From: CAYWBU01 sp942491525
Lineage (GTDB): Bacteria > Desulfobacterota > Desulfomonilia > UBA1062
DNA: 64,000 nucleotides
Assembly: GCA_942491525.1 (NCBI GenBank)
Contig: CALOBW010000033.1
Span: forward strand, 248,001 to 312,000
Reading direction: 5' to 3'
In this document: positions 16,499 through 25,894 of the stretch, piece by piece
Layout of the letters: every line of letters starts with the position of its first letter
How positions within the stretch are numbered: position 1 is the first letter of the stretch
The notes under the pieces: generated by a model
Seen by the model: only the letters and a program-made list of their open reading frames with translations
Database searches by the model: none
Told to the model about the DNA's origin: nothing
Made by a program: the position numbers and the translations under genes

Positions 16499-17896
16499 CT
16501 ACCAGTTCATGTTGAACGAGATACCGCCGGCGAAGGCGTCGCCCTCAACCTTGTAGCTCTGCTGGGCGGATGAGCCCTGAGTCCAGTTACTCCAGCCGTC
16601 GACACCATCCTTGTAGACCGTGATATCCTCAAGGTTCTGATACTGGAACATGCCGGTGATCGTGATGTCCGGCACCATGAAGGACGGGCGCATCACATAA
16701 CTGCAGCCCAGAGAGAGGGTGTTGCGGTCGCGGTCGATGTAGTTGGAGATGCGCCAGGACTGGTCTGGCACCGGGGTCGGCACGTGCGAGAGGCCGGCCA
16801 GCAGGCTCCAGTCATCATTGAAGCGATACTCAAAGCCCAGGTAGTAGTTGATGGTATCATCAAAGTTGGGACTGCCGGTCTCAGGGATCGGCGCGGTCAG
16901 CTCAGAATTACCGGGGTAGAAGTTGACCATGTCGGTCATGGAATACTTGTAGTTGCTCCAGAGCTGCTGGGCCACATCAAAGCTGAGCAGGAAGTTGTCC
17001 ATATCCACAGCCAGACCGACCCGGTGCTCGGCCGGAGTAAAGAATGAGTTGATGTCCAGCATCATGGTCACCGGCAGATTGAATCCAAGCTTCATCTGCG
17101 CCATGATCGGAATCGGCCCCATATGCATCTCATACTCATGATCATAGGAGTAACCGATCTTCAGCTTACCATCAAAGGGGGTCAGCAATATACCGTAGGA
17201 CGGCTCATAGACCCAGAGGGCGCCGAACTCGGACTGGTTGGCAACATCAATGGTGCCCGAAGAGAGAATGTTCTGCAGGCTGTCGATATGAAAGGTTCCG
17301 GGACCGCTCAGCATGACATTCAGGCCGGCGCCCAGGTGCAGCAGATTCTCGACAACCTCGACCCCCAGGCCCATGGCCAGGGTCATGCGGTCAATATTAT
17401 CGCCATAACGGATGAAGTGCGGCTGGTCCGGCGGAAAGTCATTCATCTGATAGCCGGAGTCAAACATCTGGGGCATTGAGATACCCAGGCCGAACTGCAC
17501 ATTGACCGGCAGCTTGGTCGCAATGCGGTTAACGTCCAGCACGGCGCCCAGCATGATGATCGGCAGATCCATGCCGTGGTCATACTGGGTCTGGGTCGGA
17601 TCCGTACGGATGCCGCCGGTGGCGTCAATGGTGCGCAGATCCATGCCATTCAGGGTGGTCACCTCAAACTGGGGCGAGGTGTACATCACATTCAGCGACA
17701 CCTCATGGCCCCGCATCTGGCTCAGACCGGCCGGATTGTAGTGGGCGGCCGAAAAATCATCAGCCACAGCCGTAAAGGCATTGCCCAGCGCCGTGGCGCG
17801 CACGCCGAAACCATACGTATCCGGGAAGCCGGATCCCCAGGCACTCCCGAGCATCGATACAAACATGAATATGGTCAAAACTATCTTTCTAGTCAT
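16499..17896 (-). CDS. OmpP1/FadL-family outer membrane protein, type A copy 1
   Basis: 465 residues from the ATG at 17896, with GAAAGGGG 6 bases upstream. Signal peptide (MTRKIVLTIFMFVSMLGSAWG) then the FadL N-terminus 'GFPDTYGFGVRATALGNAF' and 'DDFSAAHYNPAGLSQ'. The remainder alternates beta-strands to a C-terminal 'GGISFNMNW' ending in an aromatic residue, as expected for a barrel. FadL proteins carry hydrophobic compounds (fatty acids, alkanes, aromatics) across the outer membrane. It is the last of four tandem paralogues and most like the one at 19611; both have the motif PPDQPHFIRYGDNIDRM. The gene upstream (type B) ends 28 bp away. Confidence 0.88.
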   Translation of the reverse strand: MTRKIVLTIFMFVSMLGSAWGSGFPDTYGFGVRATALGNAFTAVADDFSAAHYNPAGLSQMRGHEVSLNVMYTSPQFEVTTLNGMDLRTIDATGGIRTDPTQTQYDHGMDLPIIMLGAVLDVNRIATKLPVNVQFGLGISMPQMFDSGYQMNDFPPDQPHFIRYGDNIDRMTLAMGLGVEVVENLLHLGAGLNVMLSGPGTFHIDSLQNILSSGTIDVANQSEFGALWVYEPSYGILLTPFDGKLKIGYSYDHEYEMHMGPIPIMAQMKLGFNLPVTMMLDINSFFTPAEHRVGLAVDMDNFLLSFDVAQQLWSNYKYSMTDMVNFYPGNSELTAPIPETGSPNFDDTINYYLGFEYRFNDDWSLLAGLSHVPTPVPDQSWRISNYIDRDRNTLSLGCSYVMRPSFMVPDITITGMFQYQNLEDITVYKDGVDGWSNWTQGSSAQQSYKVEGDAFAGGISFNMNW

Positions 17897-17924
17897 TGGA
17901 AACCCCTTTCTCATCATAACAAAC

Positions 17925-19331
17925 CTACCAGGCCACACTCACTGCCAGACCACCAGCAAGCGCTGAGCCTTCAACAGTATAAGATTCCTGGTCAATCCAG
18001 GTAAAGCCCCTGACACCGTTTTTGACAACTTCAAGGTCATCAAACATCTGATACTGAATGGTGCCGGCAAGTTTGAGGGGTTCCTTGATGCCCAGGAACG
18101 GCAGGTAGAATGAGTAGGATGCGCCAGCCGAAAGGATGTGCTTATCCATGTCAATATAGTTGGAAATCTTATAGGACTGATCCGGCACCGGCGAGGGCTG
18201 GTAGCCGTAGCCACACATGACTGATGCCATCTCATTGATGCGGTATTCGAAACCTAATTTCAGGTTGAAGGTATCATTGAACTCAGGCTTGCCGCTTTCA
18301 ATTCCTTGCGCAACCACGGAGTCATTGACATTGACGGGATTGAAGATCGTCTTATCTCCTGGAGAGTACTCATACTTACTCCACTGCTGCCAGGTCAGGT
18401 CAGCCGAGACCATCCACTTCTCAGCGTCATAGGCCAGACCGGCGGCAACCTCAGCAGGGGTATAGTAGGCCAGCATGCCCATCAGCATGGTCAGATCTAC
18501 TTCATTGACAACCGGCATGGTCAGACTCATCAATGCGGTCGTCGGATCTACGATCAGCTCAAACTCGGGACGAGCCGCAAGACCAATTTTCAACTTCTGA
18601 TCGAGCAGGGTCAAGAGGGCACCGGCATGGGCATGATTCTTCATCATGGATGAGATCTCAGCCTGCGAGGCAGGATAGAGATTCTGGGGATTAAGGCCCA
18701 TGGTAACCCGGTCCATATAGATGACACCGTCACCGGCCAGCATGGACTGGACACCGGCACCTAGGTAGAGCATCTCGGGAATCGCCTCAATTGAGAGGCC
18801 TATCACTATGTTGATGCGGCTGATGTTGTCGCCATAACGCAGGAAATGCGGCTGATCGGGCGGAAAACTGTGGATGCGGTAGAGCACGTCACCCTGCTCT
18901 CCGGGAGCCAGACAGAGGCCCATCTGCATGTTGGGCAGCGCCTTATTGTGAAAGAGCGCATTGATATCAAAGGTGGCGCCAATGATGGGCACCTGCAGAT
19001 CAAGACCCCTGCCGCCCCTGTATTCGGTCGGATTGTTGCGCACGACGCTGCCGTCAGCCGACAGAGTCACAAGATCCTGACCGATCATATTCTTGACCTC
19101 AATGTCCGGTGAAGCGTAGATGAAGTCCAGCGTCATCGAGCTGCCGGTATTCTGGGCCAATCCGGCCGGATTATAATATGCGGCCGAGTAGTCGTCGGCG
19201 ACCGCGGTAAATGCTCCGCCCAGAGCAATGGGACGCGAACCGAAACCGTAGGTATCAGCCAACCCGGAAGCCCAGGCCTGCGGCGCCATACCGACCAAAC
19301 ATATGAGAATGATTAATAACCTTTTGCCCAT
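17925..19331 (-). CDS. OmpP1/FadL-family outer membrane protein, type B copy 1
   Basis: 468 residues; GAAAGGGG precedes the ATG. Signal peptide cleaves near AWASG, then 'GLADTYGFGSRPIALGGAF', 'DDYSAAYYNPAGLAQ' and the family-wide 'FPPDQPHFLRYGDN'. The barrel ends 'GGLAVSVAW'. It is most similar to the paralogue at 21083 (both have GFGSR.IALGGAFTAVADDYSA). It leads a two-gene unit with the type A gene downstream and has its own upstream region (19332-19562). The substrate is unknown; hydrophobic compound uptake is the family role. Confidence 0.88.
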   Translation of the reverse strand: MGKRLLIILICLVGMAPQAWASGLADTYGFGSRPIALGGAFTAVADDYSAAYYNPAGLAQNTGSSMTLDFIYASPDIEVKNMIGQDLVTLSADGSVVRNNPTEYRGGRGLDLQVPIIGATFDINALFHNKALPNMQMGLCLAPGEQGDVLYRIHSFPPDQPHFLRYGDNISRINIVIGLSIEAIPEMLYLGAGVQSMLAGDGVIYMDRVTMGLNPQNLYPASQAEISSMMKNHAHAGALLTLLDQKLKIGLAARPEFELIVDPTTALMSLTMPVVNEVDLTMLMGMLAYYTPAEVAAGLAYDAEKWMVSADLTWQQWSKYEYSPGDKTIFNPVNVNDSVVAQGIESGKPEFNDTFNLKLGFEYRINEMASVMCGYGYQPSPVPDQSYKISNYIDMDKHILSAGASYSFYLPFLGIKEPLKLAGTIQYQMFDDLEVVKNGVRGFTWIDQESYTVEGSALAGGLAVSVAW

Positions 19332-19562
19332 ACAAAACCCCTTTCAACCATTTAATACATCATACACATTTAACGCTTATTTCAACCCATGTCGCAGAAA
19401 AGTAAAAATATCGATACTACCCCGAGCAATAAAGTCAAGAACGATTTAAAGCTACTGAATATTTCACATTAGACTATCACATTTCTGTTTTGGTTTGAAA
19501 GATGCAAGTCAGCAGTCACCTAACAGATTGACATCTGAGCATATTGCATTGGGATATGACGC
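19332..19562 (-). promoter_or_regulatory. Promoter region between the two porin pairs
   Basis: This gene-free stretch lies between a terminator (19563-19589) and the type B porin gene. A candidate minus-strand promoter is TTGACT (19438-19433), 16 bp, TATCGA (19416-19411). It implies that the downstream porin pair is transcribed on its own. Confidence 0.45.
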
Positions 19563-19589
19563 AAAAAGGGGAGGCTACAGCCTCCCCTT
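19563..19589 (-). terminator. Intrinsic terminator after type A copy 2 porin
   Basis: AAGGGGAGGC-TACA-GCCTCCCCTT is a 10-bp perfect stem followed on the minus strand by a run of T. It ends the upstream porin pair. Confidence 0.88.
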
Positions 19590-19610
19590 CCCCTATTGAA
19601 TTAATTGAAG

Positions 19611-21038
19611 TTACCAGGCCAGATTGAACGATATGCCGGCGGCGAGCACGTCGCCATCGATCTTGTAGCTCTCCTGGCTCTTGCTGCGGTTGATGCCGTC
19701 CCAGTAGGTCAGGCCGCTGACATTGTTTTTGTAGACCTTGATCTCGTCAACATCCTGATACTGAAGGACACCGGTGATCTTAACCGGAGGATGCATGATC
19801 TTGGGATGAAACGTGTAGCTCGCGCCCAGCGAATAGACTTTCTTATCAGCATCCAGATAGTTTGAAATACGGCCGGACTGACTTGGAACCGGGGTCGGCA
19901 CATGCGAGAAGCCCATCAACAGGCTGGCATCCTGATTGATGCGGTACTCGCCGCCCAGGGAGATGTTGACCGTGTCATCAAAATCGGGGCTGCCGGTCTC
20001 AATACCGACATAGCCGCGCGGATTGTTAATCGGATCATAAGCATTGGCGATATTGTAGTGGTGCTTGTCAGTCTCGGAGTAGTCATACTTGCTCCACTGC
20101 TGATGGGCCACATCCAGGCTGATCAGGAAGTTGTCCAGATCGACAGCCAGGCCCATACGGGTCTGCGCCGGTGTGTAGAAGCAGTTGATATCAAGGGTCA
20201 TGGGAATTCCAACATGCAGCGATCCGCCGATCACCATGCGCGAGAGAATATGAACCGGCCCCATATCAACTTCACCGGCCGCGGCATAGGAAAGGCCCAG
20301 CTTGAGCTTGCCGTCAAAAGGCGTAACCAGGATGCCGGCAACCGGCTCAAATGACCAGGTCGGCACAAATTCCGCCTGGGCCACAACCTCGTTCTGATAA
20401 GCCTGCAGGATGTCCTGCTGATCATCCACAAAGAACATACCGGGGCCGCCAAGCATGACATAGGTTCCGAGGCCCAGGTGCAGCAGATCTTCAACGCACT
20501 CGATGCCGATGCCCAGGTTCAAGACCATGCGATCGATATTGTCACCGTAACGGATGAAGTGCGGCTGATCGGGCGGATAGTCGTGCATCTGATAACTGGA
20601 GTCGAAGCCCTGGGGCATGGAGACTCCGACACCGAAGCGCACGTTCATGGGCAGCACGGGCACCACTCGACTGACATCCAGCACCGCGCCTATCAGAGGC
20701 ACTGCCAGTTTCAGATCATGACCACTCATGGCTTCAGTGGGATCGGTACGAATATAGCCGTTAGTATCTACAGTAACAAGCTTCTGACCACTCAAGGTGG
20801 TGACTTCAAACTGGGGCGCGCCATACATCACATTTAATTCAACTTCATGGCCGCTCTTCTGGCTCAGGCCAGCTGGATTATAGTAGACCGCAGAAAAGTC
20901 ATCAGCCACGGCAGTAAAAGCATTACCCATAGCCATGGCACGGATGCCGAAACCATACGTATCCGGAAAACCTGAAGCAATGGCCGGCGCGGCCAGAGCT
21001 GCGAGCATCAGAACAGACAGCAAAACTCTCTTACCCAT
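19611..21038 (-). CDS. OmpP1/FadL-family outer membrane protein, type A copy 2
   Basis: 475 residues from the ATG at 21038 (MGKRVLLSVLML), with GAAAGGGG upstream. Signal peptide, then 'GFPDTYGFGIRAMAMGNAF' and 'DDFSAVYYNPAGLSQ', nearly the same as the copy at 16499. 'YPPDQPHFIRYGDNIDRM' and the terminal 'AGISFNLAW' are also shared. The type B gene upstream ends 44 bp away, so the two form a B-A pair, duplicated downstream. Expected to be an outer-membrane channel for a hydrophobic substrate. Confidence 0.88.
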   Translation of the reverse strand: MGKRVLLSVLMLAALAAPAIASGFPDTYGFGIRAMAMGNAFTAVADDFSAVYYNPAGLSQKSGHEVELNVMYGAPQFEVTTLSGQKLVTVDTNGYIRTDPTEAMSGHDLKLAVPLIGAVLDVSRVVPVLPMNVRFGVGVSMPQGFDSSYQMHDYPPDQPHFIRYGDNIDRMVLNLGIGIECVEDLLHLGLGTYVMLGGPGMFFVDDQQDILQAYQNEVVAQAEFVPTWSFEPVAGILVTPFDGKLKLGLSYAAAGEVDMGPVHILSRMVIGGSLHVGIPMTLDINCFYTPAQTRMGLAVDLDNFLISLDVAHQQWSKYDYSETDKHHYNIANAYDPINNPRGYVGIETGSPDFDDTVNISLGGEYRINQDASLLMGFSHVPTPVPSQSGRISNYLDADKKVYSLGASYTFHPKIMHPPVKITGVLQYQDVDEIKVYKNNVSGLTYWDGINRSKSQESYKIDGDVLAAGISFNLAW

Positions 21039-21082
21039 AAAAAACCCCTTTCTTGCGTACAAAAGATCAGATTTCATGACAA

Positions 21083-22462
21083 TCACCATGCAACCGTTAC
21101 TGCCACATTTGCGGCAATCACATCACCCTCAACAGTGAATGATTCCTGATTGCGCCATGACTTACCTAAGACGCCAGTATTATTAACGGTATAATCATCA
21201 AGCATCTGGTACTGGAGAGAACCGGCAATCTTGAACGGCTTATCCATCTTCAGGAAAGGAACATCAAAGGAGTAATCAGCTCCGGTTGAAATAACATGCC
21301 TGTCCATGTCGAGATAGTTTGTTATCCTGCCGGACTGATTAGGAACCGGAGTGGGCAGATAGGCATAGCCAAACATCAGATTTACAGAGGGGGTAAGCTT
21401 ATACTCAAAACCAAGCCTAACATTGACGATGTCATCAAAATCGGGTCCTGACACTCCCAGACCGACCAGATCTGTATTGGCAATATTGTAATGATACTGA
21501 GCGCTCTCAGAAAACTCATAAGAGCTCCAGCGCAGGTAGTTCAGATCAAGAGCGACCATGAACTTATCACTCTCATAGGCCAGACCGAAATCAAACTCCT
21601 GGGGCGAGTAAAAAGCCTCCATCCCCATCACCATGGCCATGCCGAGCGTGTCATTATTCATGGTGATTACCGTCGGCAGCGGATCAATCACCAGCTCAAT
21701 CTTGTCGCGATAATTAAAGGCCAGCCGCAGACTCTGATCACCCAACGGTGTAACAATAAAGCCGCCCCTCAGACAGTTCTTCATGAAGGAGGTCTGCTTC
21801 ATCTGGGCAATCACGTTCTGACCTGAAGGATCAGGCGTGGTGGTGAGTTCATCAACATAGAACATGCCGTCACCGAACATCATACTCTCGGCACCGGCAC
21901 CGAGATAGAAATAATCCTTCACCAGTTCAAATCCGAGTCCCAGCACAATGTAGACCCGGCTCGAGTTGTCGCCGAAATTTACAAAATGGGGCTGATCCGG
22001 CGGATAACTGTGGATGTTGTAGAGTTTCTTGTTCTGCGTGGGCGAAATTGCCAGGCCCATCTGAATATTGGGGCTGACGTTAACCATGCCGTTAACATCA
22101 AAAGTGGCGCCGATAATGGGAGCGTAGTTATCCAACCCATCCCGTCCGCCGCGGTACTCATTGGGATTGTTTCTAATCCGGCCGTCGCTGGCGCGAATAA
22201 TTAGGTCCTGACCATACAGATTCTTCACTTCAATGTTCGGACTGCCATAGTTGTACTCCATGGTCATTGAACTGCCGTCCTGCAGTGCCAAACCAGCCGG
22301 ATTGTAATAGACCGCCGAATAGTCATCGGCCACAGCAGTAAAGGCCCCGCCCAAAGCGATGGCCCGGCTGCCAAATCCATAGGTATCCCCCATACCGGCT
22401 GCCAGAACGGGTTGCGCACACAAGAGCAGAAGTGTCAGAACATAATAAAACTTTTTCACCAT
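21083..22462 (-). CDS. OmpP1/FadL-family outer membrane protein, type B copy 2
   Basis: 459 residues with GAAAGGGG before the ATG. Signal peptide MVKKFYYVLTLLLLCAQPVLAAG, then 'GMGDTYGFGSRAIALGGAF' and 'DDYSAVYYNPAGLAL'. The shared loop here reads YPPDQPHFVNFGDNSSR. The barrel ends 'NVAVTVAW'. It is first of the four porins in transcription order and follows a 1013-residue lipoprotein gene after a hairpin, so partial read-through from that gene is possible. Confidence 0.88.
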   Translation of the reverse strand: MVKKFYYVLTLLLLCAQPVLAAGMGDTYGFGSRAIALGGAFTAVADDYSAVYYNPAGLALQDGSSMTMEYNYGSPNIEVKNLYGQDLIIRASDGRIRNNPNEYRGGRDGLDNYAPIIGATFDVNGMVNVSPNIQMGLAISPTQNKKLYNIHSYPPDQPHFVNFGDNSSRVYIVLGLGFELVKDYFYLGAGAESMMFGDGMFYVDELTTTPDPSGQNVIAQMKQTSFMKNCLRGGFIVTPLGDQSLRLAFNYRDKIELVIDPLPTVITMNNDTLGMAMVMGMEAFYSPQEFDFGLAYESDKFMVALDLNYLRWSSYEFSESAQYHYNIANTDLVGLGVSGPDFDDIVNVRLGFEYKLTPSVNLMFGYAYLPTPVPNQSGRITNYLDMDRHVISTGADYSFDVPFLKMDKPFKIAGSLQYQMLDDYTVNNTGVLGKSWRNQESFTVEGDVIAANVAVTVAW

Positions 22463-22487
22463 CAGAAACCCCTTTCAATAATATATA

Positions 22488-22516
22488 GCCGGAGGGAGAG
22501 ATCTTCTCCCCCCGGC
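22488..22516 (-). terminator. Hairpin between large lipoprotein and porin genes
   Basis: GCCGG and CCGGC flank GGGAGA/TCTCCC around a 5-base loop, with one A-C mismatch. It follows the lipoprotein stop on the minus strand. The sequence after it is AT-rich (TATATATTATT) but not a pure T-run, so it may be a leaky terminator before the porin operon. Confidence 0.65.
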
Positions 22517-22534
22517 AGTAAATTAAACAGACAA

Positions 22535-25500
22535 TTAATGAATTGACATATTATTGAGCACGAACTCAAGCGTGTTCAACAGCTCAATATAAGCATGGGA
22601 GCCGGGCGTCATGGGCTCGCCTCCCTCAGAAGAGAGGTCATGAAGCTCAGAGAGCAGACCATTCATCTCAACATTTTCCAGATGAATCACGTCCAGTAGC
22701 TGTTTGACCACGGAACCGCGGGCATCCACATCCACAAAGAGAGCCTGGATGAAGCTCAACTCAAGATCGCCGAGGCCGAGCGTTTCGATCAGGGTGGGTT
22801 CTTTCTCGCCACCGGCGATGGGCAGAACCAGTTCGACTACGCTGTCCAGCAGACCATCCAGGTCGTCATTGGCTGATTCAGACTCTTTTTTAAGATCGTC
22901 GATGAAATTCTTAATGAAGTAGACCTCATATAACCCATCATCAACGATAATCTCACCGTTTTCACCCTTTGTGGGCTCTTCCTTAACCAAATGCGCAATG
23001 GCATCAGACAATTTTGTTTCATCGTTGATGGTCCCACCGGGGTTGTAGGTGTCATCCTGCAGATCCAGGATCTTGCAACCCAGCAGCTTGGCATTGCTGA
23101 TCAACTCATTATCACTGCCATCAGCATTGGTGGCGGTCAGATAATCCAACAGATCAGACATAGTTGAGGGCTCGCCGCTGCCGGCACTTACCTCGGCACC
23201 AGAGACCAGATTGAGCAGAGTACAGACATTGGACCAGGTACCCTCATCGGCAACTACCTGGAGCGTTTCACCAAGAGCCACCATGACCGCCTTGATCTCA
23301 TTCCGGTTGTTGCCAATCTTATCAACCAGATTAGCCGGACCATCTTCGCCGAACATCTCATCCACATCAGCCGCAACGTCCTCAGCAGTCGGTGCGGCAT
23401 GAACCGGCAGCTCATCAACCAGAGCCTGCAGCACACCATCCGGATAAGTATCCCGGGCCTGATCAAGCTCAGCCAGCAAGCCGATCACAAGTTTAAGGGC
23501 AGGATCGACAACGCCATCATCGCCATGAGCACGCAACAGACGATAGGTCAAGCCCTTGCCAATCTCGCCATCAGCGGAATGTCCTTCGACCACACGCATT
23601 ATGCTCAAGGCTGGCTCGGAGTCTTCACCGCAGACAGTAAACTTAGAGTTGGGACCAAATACCTTCTTGTCTCCGGGATTCGCAAATTCATTCAGACCTA
23701 TCAGCATACCGTTCATGGCATCGATATTGTCGATATCCCAGTAGTATTCCATCAGGGTGCCAAAGAGGGCAAACAGATTATGCTTAGTCCCGGCAGTGCC
23801 ATAAACACTGTCAACAGGCTTATTGAAATCAATGTTGCCACCGGCCAGATAGACAAAGGCGGCAAAATTATCGAAGACAGCGTGCGGCACAGGCAGCATG
23901 AATGTCAAACTGACGGTGCTGTCCATCATACCAACAAGACCGTCAAACTGCATAATGCTCATCATATTATAATTCTTACGGTAGAGTACCCAATCAAAGA
24001 CCTCCAATGAAGTAATAGTACCGTCACCGTTAAAATCAGCACTCTTGATAGAATCATACTTAACATAGGGTTCATTGCCAAAGGCCACAAAGTATTGACT
24101 CGCATAGTCCGCGCTACCGCACTGATTAGCGATGCGGGCAGCCTTGATGGCGGTCACAACTTCACCAATGGTCCAGGCGCCCATATTAACAACACCCTCA
24201 TGACCGATAGTGGGGCGCCCCGGGAAGGCATCATCAGATTCAGTACCCTCCATCATGGGCGAACCAAGCAGTTCGGGTACAAAGTCTGAGGCTTCAAGCA
24301 TCAAAGCCAATGAGCGGAACCAGCTCATATCAACTTCAAAATCATCACCCCACAGATCTTTAGGAGTATCACTGCCGGTACGCTCTTGGCCGTACATATT
24401 GCAGACAAACCAATCTTCCAGGCCAAGTCCAATTCCAGCAACATTATCACGGCCGATACGAGAGAGAGGCACCAGCATATCAGTGGTCACATTAGAGTCA
24501 GCCTTGGTGGTGGCGCCGATCATGGCGTTTTTGGCAAATTCCTTCAACTGTGCATCCGAATAATGAGTGCTATCCAAAATATCCAGTACGTCAACCAATA
24601 TCTCGGCAGAATCCTCAATCAGCAGGTTGGCCAGACTATTCAGCAGATCCCTAGTATCTTTCTGGAACCCATCCTGGGTTCCAAGATAACCAATTACCAC
24701 ATCCAGCACAGCCGCCATGATGTCAGCATCGACAGATTCATCATCTTCAGCCTCAGCAGCATCGTTAGCCGAACTATCATCGGAGTTCAGCCCCAACATA
24801 TCTTTCAGCTCGCCGACTGTCATCTCTTTGGTCGGATCAGAATCCTGGGACTCAGCCAAGACCTTGACAGCATCGTAAAGATTTTTGAACGCCTTATTGA
24901 GCTGACCATGTTTGGCAGGATCACCATTACCATCATCCAATGCATCTTTCAAAAGCGCCTTAAGGGCAGCCTGATGAGTCGCATCAACGGTCAAGCCTTT
25001 CAGGTCAACCGCGGGTCCGCCGCCGGCTGCATTCTCAAGCACCTGACCGTCGGCAGCCATCACATATGCAAGCATGGGGTAGATATTTGAGCGGATCAGA
25101 TTGGCCCGGTCGGGAGTGTTATCCAGGACCTGGTCGAGCAGCACGCCGACTCTGTTCTCGACGGCCAGTTCCAGCATGCGGGCCATGTCATTGCTGGCGG
25201 CTTCGGCGTCAATCTTCTCCTGATTCTGCTCCTCGGGACTTAAGGCATCATACTCGGCCTTCTCGGCCTTCATATGATCATAGAGCTTCTCAATGATCCC
25301 CTTGAGGGTTGCATAATCCTGCGCCGTGGTCAGTCCCTGTTTGGAGAGCTCATCCAGGGTGTCGAGCGCATTGGCGAGTACGTTCATCAGATCATTGGGA
25401 TTCATCCCGCCGATCAGATTGTTCAGATTGGGGGTATCACCTTCCCCAAGCAGCGCCTCTGAATTCAGTCTGCCGGCCGCAAAATCTTTACGATTAACAG

Positions 25501-25576
25501 TCTCTTTACTGTCACATCCGGCCAGAACCAGCGCCGCCATCAAAATCAGAACAACAAAACGATAATTTTTTACCAT
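22535..25576 (-). CDS. Large lipoprotein (1013 residues) with EF-hand-like loop
   Basis: I do not recognise the family. The N-terminus is a lipoprotein signal with lipobox LAGC (Cys20); GGGAGGTAGAT precedes the ATG. The protein is acidic and mostly helical. A canonical 12-residue EF-hand loop, DFNGDGTITSLE, spans residues 514-525, so calcium binding is likely. It is the first gene of a minus-strand series leading into four FadL-family porins. A role as a periplasmic or surface partner of those channels (substrate capture or hand-over) is an inference from position only. Confidence 0.8.
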   Translation of the reverse strand: MVKNYRFVVLILMAALVLAGCDSKETVNRKDFAAGRLNSEALLGEGDTPNLNNLIGGMNPNDLMNVLANALDTLDELSKQGLTTAQDYATLKGIIEKLYDHMKAEKAEYDALSPEEQNQEKIDAEAASNDMARMLELAVENRVGVLLDQVLDNTPDRANLIRSNIYPMLAYVMAADGQVLENAAGGGPAVDLKGLTVDATHQAALKALLKDALDDGNGDPAKHGQLNKAFKNLYDAVKVLAESQDSDPTKEMTVGELKDMLGLNSDDSSANDAAEAEDDESVDADIMAAVLDVVIGYLGTQDGFQKDTRDLLNSLANLLIEDSAEILVDVLDILDSTHYSDAQLKEFAKNAMIGATTKADSNVTTDMLVPLSRIGRDNVAGIGLGLEDWFVCNMYGQERTGSDTPKDLWGDDFEVDMSWFRSLALMLEASDFVPELLGSPMMEGTESDDAFPGRPTIGHEGVVNMGAWTIGEVVTAIKAARIANQCGSADYASQYFVAFGNEPYVKYDSIKSADFNGDGTITSLEVFDWVLYRKNYNMMSIMQFDGLVGMMDSTVSLTFMLPVPHAVFDNFAAFVYLAGGNIDFNKPVDSVYGTAGTKHNLFALFGTLMEYYWDIDNIDAMNGMLIGLNEFANPGDKKVFGPNSKFTVCGEDSEPALSIMRVVEGHSADGEIGKGLTYRLLRAHGDDGVVDPALKLVIGLLAELDQARDTYPDGVLQALVDELPVHAAPTAEDVAADVDEMFGEDGPANLVDKIGNNRNEIKAVMVALGETLQVVADEGTWSNVCTLLNLVSGAEVSAGSGEPSTMSDLLDYLTATNADGSDNELISNAKLLGCKILDLQDDTYNPGGTINDETKLSDAIAHLVKEEPTKGENGEIIVDDGLYEVYFIKNFIDDLKKESESANDDLDGLLDSVVELVLPIAGGEKEPTLIETLGLGDLELSFIQALFVDVDARGSVVKQLLDVIHLENVEMNGLLSELHDLSSEGGEPMTPGSHAYIELLNTLEFVLNNMSIH

Positions 25577-25894
25577 ATCTACCTCCCGATATCTCTAGAA
25601 TCACAAACAAAGCAATCAACATGCCAATATTTAGCGCATTAAATAGAATCAATCAATAATCTTTATAAGAAAATCTCAGATAATAAGTTACATAAAAGTT
25701 AATTATAATGTTCATAACTACTTTTAATATAGTCATTTCTCACTTACTTAACCGAAGTGGTATTCAAACAATCTTACCTAACAGAAAACATTTTCAATAT
25801 TGGAATGGAATTCAATTAACGTAGGTTAATCCCAATATGACACATGTTAATGATAGATTGACCTGCCTGATAAAATTTAATAAATCACTTGACC
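25577..25894. promoter_or_regulatory. AT-rich divergent promoter region
   Basis: This 318-bp stretch between divergent genes has no credible gene. A plus-strand promoter for rsmD is TTGACC (25858-25863), 17 bp, TAAATC (25881-25886). The perfect inverted repeat ATTAAC-GTAG-GTTAAT (25815-25830) is an operator candidate. The rest is AT-rich and probably carries the promoter of the large lipoprotein/porin series on the minus strand. Confidence 0.5.

Noticed and set aside
16499..22462. Assembly or annotation artefact creating four repeated porins
   Set aside because: The copies differ throughout in sequence and length, and have different intergenic regions, so they are true diverged paralogues.
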